Positions 31,195 to 41,764 of a stretch of DNA of 64,000 bases are shown here, piece after piece. The notes beneath the pieces were generated by a model. That model saw nothing but the letters and a program-made list of their open reading frames with translations. It did not search any database and was not told where the DNA came from. The stretch covers positions 1,116,001-1,180,000 of the forward strand of contig JAPFFF010000048.1 in assembly GCA_039105265.1 (NCBI GenBank). Direction: 5' to 3'. Source of the DNA: Tritrichomonas musculus. Its lineage: Eukaryota > Parabasalia > Tritrichomonadida > Tritrichomonadidae. Every line of letters starts with the position of its first letter. The first letter of the stretch is position 1. The position numbers and the translations under genes are program-made.

Positions 31195-31710
31195 CAGGGA
31201 TGGTCAATGTTGAAAAAATTGATCAACGGCGTCACTTTTTTGGTGGCTCGTTGTCAACGTTAACTTCGTTATTTCAACGTCAACGATCAACGATAAGTGC
31301 TTCGTTGAAATTGATCGTTAAAAAAAATGGCACTTTTTTATTTCTATCGTCGTAGATTTACAATTAAATTATCATTTCAATAACATATATATATTTGGTA
31401 TTTATATAGATATGATAATGATATTTACTAATTTTTTCAAAATAATAATGCTTTATTAAATCATACCAAATATAAATTGAATTGATAAAGTTTTTTTTTC
31501 AGAAAAAGTTGTCTCTCAAAAAAATTCAACTTTTCAATAAGCATAACGTTAACTTAATTCATTGATTCAACATTATTTCAACGTTAACATGTCGTTATGA
31601 CCAAATTGAAACGGTTATAATCAATGGCCTTAGTGTCGTTGACGTTGACATTCAATTCAACGATATAACATTTTGTTCAACGATTTTAACGTCAAAGTTG
31701 GCCAACCCTT
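31195..31710. mobile_element. hAT-type miniature inverted-repeat element
   Basis: The left end CAGGGATGGTCAATGTTGA and the inverted right end AAGGGTTGGCCAACTTTGA match the hAT end pattern (CAGGG(A/T)TGG). The 8-bp duplication ATTCAATT is exact on both sides (31187-31194 and 31711-31718). The subterminal regions are full of CAACG/CGTTG motifs in both orientations, likely transposase-binding sites. The element is 516 bp with no coding capacity. Confidence 0.9.
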
Positions 31711-31718
31711 ATTCAATT

Positions 31719-32128
31719 AATTCAATTAATAATAAAAAAAAATTCATTTTGAATGAAAACTACTTTTTATTCGCAATTTTGTGCTTAAAAAAGAAAAGAT
31801 TCATTGTAAGGATAATACGGAGATTTTAAATATCACAAAAGAACTGCAAAAAAGTTGATTTTAAAAATTGAGAGGGCCATCGTTTATTTATATATATAGA
31901 TACAAGTATCGCAACCTTCAAAATTGAAAATTATGAGTAAATGGCAAGTAATAATACTTATTATAAAAATTTTTATAATAAGTATAATAATATTCTACAG
32001 CTCGGAATTACGACTGCAGGCCCATTCAATTTTTTGTCTTCTTATGACTGCGATTTGGGATTTTGCAAAAAATTGTTAAATTTGACAATTTAATTATTAT
32101 ATTTTATATTTATATAATAAGAACAGGG
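31719..32128. other. AT-rich spacer before the tRNA-like gene
   Basis: No gene or repeat is recognised. The short stretch 31940-31990 contains an imperfect inverted AT repeat only. Confidence 0.4.
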
Positions 32129-32201
32129 GCTCATGTGGCATAGTGGTAATTGCGTTCATCATCAAAGTGGAAGTTCAACGGTTCGAATCCGTTCATGGGC
32201 A
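32129..32201 (+). tRNA. tRNA-like gene with irregular anticodon loop
   Basis: The 73 nt fold into a cloverleaf. The acceptor GCTCATG pairs with CATGGGC (one G-T), the D arm has only three pairs (GCA/TGC) with a normal AGTGGTAA loop, and the T arm AACGG-TTCGAAT-CCGTT is perfect. The anticodon stem TTCAT/GTGGA uses several G-T pairs. The loop reads CATCAAA, so positions 34-36 are TCA but position 33 is A rather than the near-universal T. The A-box (TGGCATAGTGG) and B-box (GGTTCGAATCC) are good and a T-run terminator follows. Amino-acid identity cannot be given with confidence; a degenerate copy or another register is possible. Confidence 0.7.
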
Positions 32202-32202
32202 C

Positions 32203-32223
32203 TTTTTTAGTTTTTTTTTTTTT
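32203..32223 (+). terminator. RNA polymerase III T-run terminator
   Basis: T6 (32203-32208), AG, then T13 (32211-32223) begin two bases after the tRNA-like gene. This is the expected stop signal for Pol III. Confidence 0.75.
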
Positions 32224-33153
32224 ATTATTCTGAAAAGTTTAGTTCCAATTGTCTTTCTTCATTCTGTAATGAAAAGAACCCCTATTTTATTTTCAAACCA
32301 ATATAACATGAGTTGGCACATCAGGGGCTAAAAAATTCAAATTTTTAATTAGATATTATTAATTCTTTAGCAATATAATTTCATTTAAATGCTTTAAAAC
32401 TGATTAATTCTCTTTTTTGAACAAGAAATATCTAAGAAATCAATTTTTTTTTTTTAAATATTAAAAAAAAGTAAAACATATTAAAAAATTATAACACAAA
32501 ACAATACCTCATATTCATTATAAATCTTATTTTTTTTTATCTTGTTATTGATAGCTGGATAAACGAAACATACGGATTAAAACAATTTCCAAATTTTAGT
32601 TTTCTGGAAGCAAAATATTGTCAATTGGAAAGTGGTGGTATATTTAAATATGTAATTACTATATGATTAAATTTTAGTTAATTGGATAAAGAAACAATTA
32701 ATATTTAAGTAAATATTATCAAAATAAAAATGATAACAAAAAAAAAACTATTTATTCAAATTATCTCATCGCCAACGATTTAGGATATGATAAAAATACC
32801 GAATATTATTAAATTAATCTGTTTTAAACACGCAAATCATAAAATTAATTGTTTTAATTGACTTTTATTTTTGATCATTAAATCTGATATCTTTTTGTAT
32901 GAATTTATAAACGTTCATTTCATAGGTTATTTTAATTCATGTTAGTTTGTTGATAATTTGCTATTACTTAAAAAATCTAATTATCCATTTGTTGCTGGAA
33001 AAAAAAGCAAATAAAATTGATTTTTCCCTTAACGTCTTTTTGTCAGATTTTCCTTTAAAATGAACATTTTACCTAATATGAACAGTACTATAGTTAATTA
33101 AATTAATTCTAAAAATAATAGTATTTATATTCTTTTCCAATTTTTTTTTTTTT
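32224..33153. other. AT-rich spacer
   Basis: I see no gene, RNA or paired repeat here. It lies between the tRNA-like gene and the 3' end of the hydrolase gene, which is on the other strand. Confidence 0.5.
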
Positions 33154-34500
33154 TTATTGCCAAGGATCATTATCGCCTGTGTAAGGCTGTTTTATCGGTT
33201 TTCCAGTTTTCAAAAAAGCTTCTATATTCTGCCATATTTCTTCTTCATGTTCAAGAACAATTGAATGTCCCATTCCATCAATTGTAATAAGTAAGGAATT
33301 AGGAATCAAGTCACGATATTGAACTGTTACATCAAAACTGATGTAATCAAATTGGCCTTTAACGACAAGTGACTTTCCAGTAAAATCGGCCAGTTTTTCG
33401 TATGGCGATTCCATTTTGTTTGAATCTCTTCCTGTCATTACATTCACCCATAAACCGTAGCCTGCGCCTTTTGTATTATAAAATTTTCCAGAGCCAGCTT
33501 GCATATTTAAACCGTCGTGAAATTGAATGAACAAATTATCCAAATCTTTTTCTTTCATCATGACAGAAAGACCTTTTGGTGGAAACATCATTGATAAAGC
33601 TTGACTTAAAAAGTAACGAGTGTTTTTCATTAAAATTTTCTGTTGATCTTTTGAACCTTCCGTTGTTAATTTAATGACAGATTTGTCACCACTCCAAATA
33701 CTTCCTGGTGAAATAAAAATGCAATTATCAACTCTGTTTGGATATTTGGCAATGTAATTGGAGGATAAAGTACCACCAAATGAATGACATATTATATTAA
33801 TTTTTTCAACATTTAATGTTTTTCTGATTTCTTCTAAATCATCAACTTGTCTTGCTAATGTATATTTCGTACAATCTTTTAGACGTGATGATCGACCACC
33901 ACCAAGTTGATCATATTGATATGATTTATATCCAAGTTTTGCCAATTCATCCACAAAATGTTCTTTGCCTAAAACAGGAGCACCAGGACCGCCATGTATT
34001 ATCATAAATGGATATTTTTCTTTGGCATCTGCACCATATTCATAATATGCAATTCTCGAGCCAGTTGAAAGATTCCAATAACCACTTGGAATATTTGTGT
34101 ATTCAGTCATATTTGCCACTTTCTTATAAAACATTGCCAAATAGAGTGAAAGTGTAATTATGTAACATACTCCAAATATTATCAGTGAAAAATATAATGC
34201 TTTCAGCTTGTATGGATATAAAAATCTTGTAACTAATAATCCTAAAAATGAGACACCACATGTTATTGCAAATGATATTAACAATTGAACTAGAAATCCA
34301 ACAAATGGACTTTTGGAAGAACCAGCTGCACCCATCATTGCAGCTGATGATATATAAAAACCTAAAATGATCGCAAAAATAATTAAAATTATTCCAATCG
34401 TTTTTCTGCAGCAATTACAACATTTGCTTGAACCTTCATTTATTGGAGTTAAAAGTGTTCCGGATGATGAATCAGTCGTTTCTTTACTCAAATCTTTCAT
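33154..34500 (-). CDS. Membrane-anchored alpha/beta hydrolase, proline iminopeptidase-like (S33)
   Basis: The protein has 448 residues and starts at the ATG at 34500. A Cys-rich patch (KCCNCCRK, about 26-33; possible acylation site) precedes three membrane segments (about 34-56, 66-88 and 98-122). The catalytic domain follows: the oxyanion motif HGGPGAP (about 168-174), the nucleophile elbow CHSFGG, an acid residue probably in GQFDYISFD, and His in DGMGHS. HGGPG together with the nucleophile elbow is typical of S33 peptidases and related lactonases, which cleave small peptides or esters. The membrane anchor is unusual for classic S33 enzymes. A truncated paralogue lies at 40770-41663. The substrate is unknown. 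Confidence 0.9.
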   Translation of the reverse strand: MKDLSKETTDSSSGTLLTPINEGSSKCCNCCRKTIGIILIIFAIILGFYISSAAMMGAAGSSKSPFVGFLVQLLISFAITCGVSFLGLLVTRFLYPYKLKALYFSLIIFGVCYIITLSLYLAMFYKKVANMTEYTNIPSGYWNLSTGSRIAYYEYGADAKEKYPFMIIHGGPGAPVLGKEHFVDELAKLGYKSYQYDQLGGGRSSRLKDCTKYTLARQVDDLEEIRKTLNVEKINIICHSFGGTLSSNYIAKYPNRVDNCIFISPGSIWSGDKSVIKLTTEGSKDQQKILMKNTRYFLSQALSMMFPPKGLSVMMKEKDLDNLFIQFHDGLNMQAGSGKFYNTKGAGYGLWVNVMTGRDSNKMESPYEKLADFTGKSLVVKGQFDYISFDVTVQYRDLIPNSLLITIDGMGHSIVLEHEEEIWQNIEAFLKTGKPIKQPYTGDNDPWQ

Positions 34501-34514
34501 GTGTATTATTAAAA

Positions 34515-34519
34515 AATGA
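34515..34519 (-). promoter_or_regulatory. Candidate initiator (Inr) of the hydrolase gene
   Basis: TCATT on the minus strand lies about 14-19 bases before the ATG. The trichomonad initiator consensus (established in Trichomonas vaginalis) is TCA(C/T)(A/T) with very short leaders. In DNA this AT-rich chance matches are frequent. Confidence 0.35.
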
Positions 34520-35428
34520 ATTCAAAATTTTATTCAAATTCAGATTCAAAATATTTTTTTTCAATTCTTCTTTCAAAATTTCAAACTAAATTAAAATTTT
34601 CAACAACATATTTAAATAAATATAAAAAAATGAAAATTTCAAATAACAAGAATGTGAAAATTTTGATAATGATTAAAAGACGGATAGAGCTGTCATATCG
34701 GCTAAAAATGAATGATAACAACTGTTTTCAATTCACTATTTCTTTACACTCTTTTATTAAACTCAAAAAATATTTATTTTTTCACAATTTCATTGAATTT
34801 AATTTACTTGATTATTTCTCTATAAAACCTAAAATGGATAATGTTTTAATAAGATATGGACAAAAAAAAATAATTTTTATTTTGATAGGAAATAAATTTC
34901 AGATAATATTTTTCAAATACCAAGATCTCTTTTTGAATTATTCCAAATCCTTTTGAGAAATCAAATTATTCAAATTTTGAAATATATAAAAATATTTTTT
35001 ACAATTTTTTTGAATTGGTTGTTTTATATTTGAGAAGATTTGAATTAATTGGTTTTACCCATATAATTAGTTGCATTTCAAAAAGTGATGCTATTTTATG
35101 AAAAAGCAATTCTTTTCAATTGTTCACTTTTTGAAGGCTGTCACTCCATTTGCAGTAGATTATCGAAGCTACTAGGGAATTTTCTGAAAATTGATTCAAA
35201 TTTTTTTGTTGCTATACGATTTTTTAAAAAAATATGATAAATTAAATATGGACTGATAAATCAAAAACATCACTCTCAAATGAGATATACTCTCAAAAAC
35301 TGCTGACCAGAAAAGCCTACCAACAATGCAACTAAAAGCAATATTGCAATTTTGGTTAGAAAAAATGAATATTGAAGTCAATTCTCCAGATAAATCTCAA
35401 AAATATTCTCAAAAAACAAAATGTAAAA
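34520..35428. other. AT-rich spacer
   Basis: Long open frames here are low-complexity Ile/Lys/Phe text and do not look like genes. A GTTCACTTTTTGA motif lies near 35121, one of several copies in the window. No other feature is seen. Confidence 0.4.
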
Positions 35429-35430
35429 TA

Positions 35431-36177
35431 AACTGTTTCCAATCTGACGGGAACAAAAATTGAATGGAATTGAATAAAAAACACGTTATTTACAAAATAA
35501 TTCTATTCATAAATGTTTTTACAAATGTTGTAAAGTATTCATTTTGTTCCCATCAGATCGAAAAAAACGAGTTTTTAAAAAATTTAAATTTTATTAATAG
35601 AATTAACAAATTTATGAGATTTTTTTCATCAGTTCTACATACACATATGCTACAAAATATCTATAATGTGTAAATAACTAAATTTAAAACTTTTTTTGTG
35701 AAGATATATTGACATTATTAATGTATATGATAATTGATAGTAGAACGAATAAACAATATTTATGAAAGTTCTCGTATCTTTTTTGATGCACCACTTTTTT
35801 TTTTTATGATTACATTCTTTTTTGGAAAAAATGCAAATTATTAGGTTATAATAAGAATTTTGATATCGCGTTGCATAAATATTGCTAATAATAACAAGAG
35901 TATTTTATTTTGGTATGCATATTTTGCAAATTCCTGAGATGCTAATTTGAAAATAAACTTTATAATTAGCTTGAAACAACATTCGAGATTTATTGGATCT
36001 TTGGACTAATAAAATTGCTGGTTCATCCTTTTTTGACGATGAATTTGGGTCATTGGATCTAAATGTATATATTTGCTTTTGGATCTTAAATTATTCAATT
36101 TTTCAAATTTTGGTTTTCTTTTCAAAAAGTTGATATATAACACAAAAAGTTATGTTCCCGTCAGATTGAAAACAGTT
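35431..36177. mobile_element. TA-flanked inverted-repeat element
   Basis: The 25-bp ends beginning AACTGTTTCCAATCTGACGG (35431-35455, inverted at 36153-36177) differ at one position. TA flanks both sides (35429-35430 and 36178-36179). A third, inverted and diverged copy of part of the end (GTTCCCATCAGATCG) lies inside near 35544, so the left side can also form a small hairpin. The element is 747 bp with no coding capacity; a Tc1/mariner-type derivative is likely. Confidence 0.85.
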
Positions 36178-36331
36178 TATATTCCAAAACTTATAATCAA
36201 AAGGGGTCGACTCTCTCAAATTTTTTTGATTGAAAAAATAATATCTTTAAATTAATAAATTTTTAAATCAATATTAAATAGAATTCGGATTCTTTTATTA
36301 TATCATAAAAATTAAAAAATCTCTTGAATGG

Positions 36332-36427
36332 TTCACTTTTTGAGGGAGAAAAACTCAAAAAGTGAAAGCAATTCAGAGATTTACAAATTACGCTCCGTAC
36401 TTTTTGAGAGCCGAACTCTCAAAAAGT
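36332..36427. repeat. Two adjacent hairpins built from ACTTTTTGAG
   Basis: TTCACTTTTTGAG (36332-36344) pairs exactly with 36354-36366, and ACTTTTTGAGAG (36399-36410) pairs exactly with 36416-36427 across a 5-base loop. Both stems use the same core motif, found elsewhere in the window. Confidence 0.85.
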
Positions 36428-38880
36428 GCTACGTGGAATTTGTAAAATTCATTATTTATTCCAAAAATCATTAAAAATAGTGTTTTTATTATGCTACTTG
36501 AGGTATTTTCTTAAATGATTTACTATTTACTTTATTTATATGTTACTTTGAAATATAATAATAATTTTTAATAAAATATATTATTGATATTCAAGAAATT
36601 ATTATTTTTTCTAAATAAAAATTTTGAATTTAAAATTGAATTAAATGATAGTTTTTGAAAAAGGTAAGACAGCGAATTGTATAAAACCGTCTAAAACTTT
36701 GAATATGCAATTATCTTGTTATATATTCAATTAATATAATATATTACATATTAATATAACTATATACATGCTTTGAAATATTAAAATATTAATAATTTAA
36801 ACAATGAAAAAAATTCAAATATTTATCGATTTGTATAAAAATGTATTTCCCATAAAATAACATTAGATAAACAATTTTGGTACCTTGTATATATAATATT
36901 TACAAACAAAATATATATCCTTTGTATAATAAAAAAAATACAAAACATTTAAATTTATAAAATAAAAGGTCTTGAATTACATTTTTGAAAAAATTGGCAG
37001 AAATTTTTCTAATTATATTTTAAATACGATTATAGTAGGTACAATAAGGAGTAAATATATAATAATTATTCAATTTCCAACGTCCAATTACTGTATATTT
37101 ATATTTTTTATATAAGAAAATTCATAAAAAAAGGTTTTGAGATAACTATTAAACAATTTTTGTTCTGTAATAAATAATATTTATGATTAATCAGCATATA
37201 TATTCTTAATTATTTATTTTATATTCACAAATTACATAATCATAACGAGTTATAAATAAAACTATTGGTACAATTTTGTGAGAGGATCGTTCAAATTTTA
37301 ATTCAAAAATATATTTTAATATTTTCTCAACGTTGAAACAATATTTTTAATTTTCATTTGTATTTTATTTCATAATGTATTTATTATAGTATATAAATTA
37401 TATCCTGATAATCATAATTCTTTTATTTATATCATTTTTAAAAATCACACCGATAAATTATTAAATTGAATTGAAATCATTCAATTTTGAAAAATTTATT
37501 TATCTCAATGCTATTTCAACAGAACATGTATTATATCATTTATAAATGTAATAAATTGTAATTTAAACATAAAATATATTTCAATATAATATAAAATTTT
37601 TTTCATTTAGCAAAAATAGCATTTTAAAATGAGTTAAAAACATTCAAATTTCTATGAACAACAAAAACTAAAAATAAATTATTATATAAATAAAATAATA
37701 GTTTACTATTCGGTGGAATAATCATTAAATCAAATATAAATATATATATATGAATATATAATAACAATATTATTTATGTGCCGATTTAGATCAGAATGAT
37801 TTCGTCGTCTTACCTTTTTTTTGAAAAAATTATTTTGATAACATCAGAATTTTGAAAATATATTATTTTTATTAACAAATACTTATTTTTTTTGATAATA
37901 TATCAGTAATATCCTCTTATTAATGATAATGTATTTATTATATATATTATAAATCACATTTATATTATTATAAAATATATTTTTACGTTTTAACTCAGTT
38001 TATTTGTATATCACAATTGAGAATTAATTATAATAACGTATTAATTCAATTTTATTTTTCATAAATAATATTATCTTATATGATATTCAATTAATTACTT
38101 TTTAATTAGTTTTAAATATGTAAATAAAATTATGAAAAAAGAATATATGATATGAAGGTTATAAAATATTTATATATTTGGATATTTACAAATTCCCAAA
38201 ATCTCTTTGAAAGGTGGAAATTAGATAAGAACTCAAAAATATTTTTCCTTCCAAAAGTTAAACTTTTTCTGTTTTTATTTTTTTTAGTGAAATATCTCTA
38301 TTTTGGCTAATAGAATCGGATTCATATTTAAAATTGCATCATGTTATTGATAATGCTAATATTATTTATTATTAATTTTTTATAATTTTAGAATATGATA
38401 ACCGCCAAACGTCGAACCCTTTTTTATAATCCAATTTACCGTCAATTAAGAAACTGCAGAGTGATTCAATAAACTGCATAGTAAATTTGTAATCTCATAG
38501 AATTTTATTGAAATATTTCTGAGAGACAAATAATCATCATTCAAACCTCTCATTTTACTCTCCACATATTGAGAGAGAAAAATTAAAGAAAAAATTATTT
38601 TTTTCTTAATAAATGATTTATTTTTTAATATTATAATAAGTCAAAAATAATAAATTCAAATAAATCATTAAATAAAAATAAATTTTTTTGAAAATACCGA
38701 TATATTTATAATTAAAAAAATAACAGCCGATATTTTTTGGTGAACAAAAAAGAGGTTGATTGTCAGATAATCAGTTTTTTGAAGTCGTTTATTTCTTTCT
38801 TAAAAACCATTTTTATTTATGGTTTTCCAATAAATGGAAGTCATTAAGATTCGAAAATAAACGGCTTCCATTCAAACAGG
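36428..38880. other. Gene-free AT-rich stretch
   Basis: About 2.4 kb of A/T-dominated spacer. I found no RNA gene, paired terminal repeat or coding relic in it. The direct repeat AACTGCATAG occurs at about 38473 and again at about 40473. Confidence 0.45.
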
Positions 38881-38939
38881 GCTAACCGCATCCAAAAAAA
38901 GCGACAATTGTCGGATCGACAACAACCAAAGCAACAGCG

Positions 38940-39008
38940 TTGACAGCAGTTCAAGGCGACAGCATTAGCATCAGTTCAAGGTGACAGCACTAGCAGCGGT
39001 TCAAGCAG
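38940..39008. repeat. 25-bp degenerate tandem repeat
   Basis: About 2.5 units related to CGACAGCATTAGCATCAGTT plus CAAGG lie just before the transposase relic. They are GC-richer than the surroundings and may be part of the element's 5' region. Confidence 0.75.
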
Positions 39009-39150
39009 TGGGTTATAAAGGGCCAATATAAAGTAGCTATTGAAAATACTTTTGAAATTTGTACGTTTATTAACGTACACTTGCTTTATACTTTATTTTA
39101 TTTTAAATTTCTAACTGTAAGTTAATTTGATAAATCAAGTCGTTCTACAG

Positions 39151-40262
39151 ATGCCCCTGCAACAAACTACGATGTTGCGGCATCAACAACAACAACCTAT
39201 TTTACAAACGCAACAACAACAAACTATTTTACAAAGGCAGTAACAACAACAACCTATCATGCAGATGCAACAGCAAGCGCCACAGGTCTTTGACTTATTA
39301 CTGGAAAAACTGCTCCCTGCCGAAATCATGCATTTTGATCAGATGCAGATTGATGTATTGGATGCCAAATTAAAAGGGAAAACATACATTGAGATCCGTG
39401 AAAGGTTCGGATTTAAATCAGACCAACATCTAAGGAGATATCTACTCCGAACTTTATTAGGGAACAGAATTAGTGGAGTTTCGGATGGAAGAATTCCACT
39501 TCTTGGTGACGTTTCATCACATCTCTTTTTAGAAAGAGCCGTACAAAGAGCTGATATGCAAAACTGCATAAAGACCAATCATGCTGCTAGAATTCTAGAA
39601 GATATAATAAGCGAGTATTTGCTACATACATATATGCTTTCACAGGAAATGAGTTGCCCTGTATTTGCTACCGAAATTATTTCCAGACTTGAACAAATGG
39701 ACTTTAGCTCTTTTTGGTTCACTCAGTTTTGTGCACGGAATAACTTGCATCTAGTGAATGCACAAACTCTAGAAAGACAGAGACAAATATACTGTCACCA
39801 AAATGTCATTCTTCTATTTCACCAAATGCTGAGCAACATTATCCATTAAGTACTTCAGCTCCTTTTCAATATGGACGAGACTGCTTCGAGTTATAATGGA
39901 AAAGGCAAAGTGGTTGTCCCCAATGACCGTTTTCCTTTAACTGAAGATAGTTTGAACATTGGGCATTACACAATGCTCTGCTGTATAAATGCTGCTGGAT
40001 ACTCAATGAAACCTTTCATCATCGTACCAATACTCCGTGTCTACATCGAGGTATTGATATAAATGGAATGGAGGTAACAAGTCTTCAAAAAAGGTTTGAA
40101 ATTGCATGTCATTATTATAAAAGACAACTAGTAAGCATTCCTGTACCAAACAAAGAAGAAATTATTCTTGGACTTGGCAAAGATAAAGAACGTATACTAT
40201 CACCACCACCACCCTTTTTTTATTTCGTATCACCAACTTATTTAACAATTATATATTATTAA
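39151..40262 (+). pseudogene. Dead pogo/Tc1-like DDE transposase
   Basis: The frame starts at the ATG at 39151 with a Gln-rich leader (MPLQQTTMLRHQQQQPIL). It is broken by an in-frame TAA at 39241, resumes as a 196-residue stretch with a helix-turn-helix-like part (GKTYIEIRERFGFKSDQHL), and is broken again by TAA at 39847. It continues in the same frame with LLFNMDETASSYNGKGK, the first catalytic Asp region. Near 40030 the frame shifts into NTPCLHRGIDINGMEVTSL, ending in PPPPFFYF. The segments that should carry the second and third catalytic residues are missing, so an internal deletion is likely. No terminal inverted repeats were found. Confidence 0.75.
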
Positions 40263-40769
40263 ATTATGGCATTTTAATCTGAATTTCATTTTTTAAATAT
40301 ATTTCTATAATTTAAAATATTTACACTATCTACTTACTACTTCGATGAGCATTTTTATATATCTATCCTACTACATCGATGAGCATAAAATTTTTTTTTT
40401 TATTATTAATTTGAATAATTAATTAATTTTTTTTTTTGAATATTAACTGAAAAAGTTAAACTTTTTTTCGAACTGCATAGTATTTGATAAGAGCACGTTG
40501 CATAACAACTTCAAAATATTGATAGTGCTTAATTAGTTATTTAAGAAGTAATTGAAAAAGTGAGTAATTAGTTTAATTCTTTCATAAAGCCATTCAATAT
40601 TTGAATCTACTCAATTAATTGATATAAAGTTCTCAATTTAGATTTGAAAATGGATAATTAATCGCAACATCGTATACATATAAATTATGTAATAATTTTA
40701 TGATATTTTTATTGTTTTTTAAATAATAATTAATTTTTATAGGTTTTTGACTAAGATATTGAATAATAA
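40263..40769. other. AT-rich spacer with short direct repeat
   Basis: TACTAC(T/A)TCGATGAGCAT occurs twice, at 40335-40352 and 40369-40386. Otherwise nothing is recognised. A promoter and the membrane domain of the following hydrolase would be expected here but are absent. Confidence 0.5.
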
Positions 40770-41663
40770 TATTATGAATTTGATGAAAACTCAACTCAAA
40801 AAAGCCCGTTTATATTGTTGCATGGAGGACCAGGTTCACCAATGGACCACAAGTATTATTTTGTTGATAGTTTATTATCAAAAGGATATAAAGTATATCA
40901 ATATGATCAACTTGGCTGTGGAAAATCATCACGCTTAAATGATTGTCGTAAATATACTTTACAAAGGCATATAGATGATTTGGAAGCAATAAGAAAAACA
41001 ATTGGCGCAGAAAAAATAAATCTGATATCATTTTCATTTGGAGGTACTTTGGCGTCAAATTATATATCACAACATCCTACAAATGTTGATAATAGTATTT
41101 TTATTTCACCTGGTGACATTTGGGATGGTGATGATAGTTATCCTAAATTAACAAAAGAAGGAAAAAAGGATCAAATGAAAATATTATTCAAAAACTTCCA
41201 TTATTTAATGTGCCAAGCTTTATCTATGATTTTTTATCCAATGGGTTTGTTCGTATTAATGGATGAAAAAGATGTCGATAACTTATTCATTAAATTCCAT
41301 GATGGCTTAAATATGATGCCTGGATCCGGTAAATTTTATAACTATCCTGGCGCTGGTTATGGATTTTGGTCAAATGTAATGACAGGAAGAAATTCTGCTA
41401 CTGTTGAATCTCCATACGATAATTTGAAAAAATATACAGGCAAATCTCTTGTAGTTAAAACACAATTTGATTACATTAGCTTTGAAGCTACAGTAAAATA
41501 TCGTGATATTATCCCAAATTCAACCCTTATTGCTGTTGACGGACCTGGACACTCAGTTATGCCAGAATATGAGCAAGAAATTTGGACTAATATTGAAGCA
41601 TTTATTAAAAATGGAACAACAGTTAATCCACCATATTATGGTAATGATTCGCCTTGGTCATAA
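40770..41663 (+). pseudogene. 5'-truncated alpha/beta hydrolase, paralogue of the S33-like gene
   Basis: The open frame from 40770 to the TAA at 41663 reads YYEFDENSTQKSPFILLHGGPGSP, aligning with the full paralogue's YYEYGADAKEKYPFMIIHGG. It covers the whole catalytic domain: HGGPG, SFSFGG nucleophile, FDYISFE and GPGHS. The N-terminal membrane segments are missing: an in-frame TAA lies at 40767 and no ATG precedes HGGPG (the first in-frame ATG follows it). The nucleophile elbow has Ser where the other copy has His. The body is otherwise intact and well conserved, so truncation is recent or the copy may still be used from another start. Dead transposase sequence ends about 500 bases upstream. 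Confidence 0.75.
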
Positions 41664-41764
41664 ATAAATATAAAAAATAAAATATGATATTTTGTGATAA
41701 ACTTTTTGATTAAAGTGTAAAAAATAAACTTTACAAAAAGTTTCATGGAAAATCTATAAGATAA

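Noticed and set aside
32143-32331. Open frame across the tRNA-like gene
   Set aside because: The interval is explained by the tRNA-like cloverleaf and its T-run terminator.
34516-34956. A 146-residue open frame divergent from the hydrolase gene
   Set aside because: The text is Lys/Ile/Phe/Asn low-complexity typical of AT-rich spacer, with no motif, and it would overlap the hydrolase promoter.
13876-40262. Reassigned stop codons (TAA/TAG read as Gln) in this organism
   Set aside because: Intact host genes all end at TAA, TAG or TGA at sensible positions, so the in-frame stops in the relics are decay.
40741-40770. An intron 3' splice site (ACTAAG) before the truncated hydrolase
   Set aside because: It does not match the trichomonad ACTAACACACAG consensus and no GTATGT-type donor with the missing exon was found upstream.
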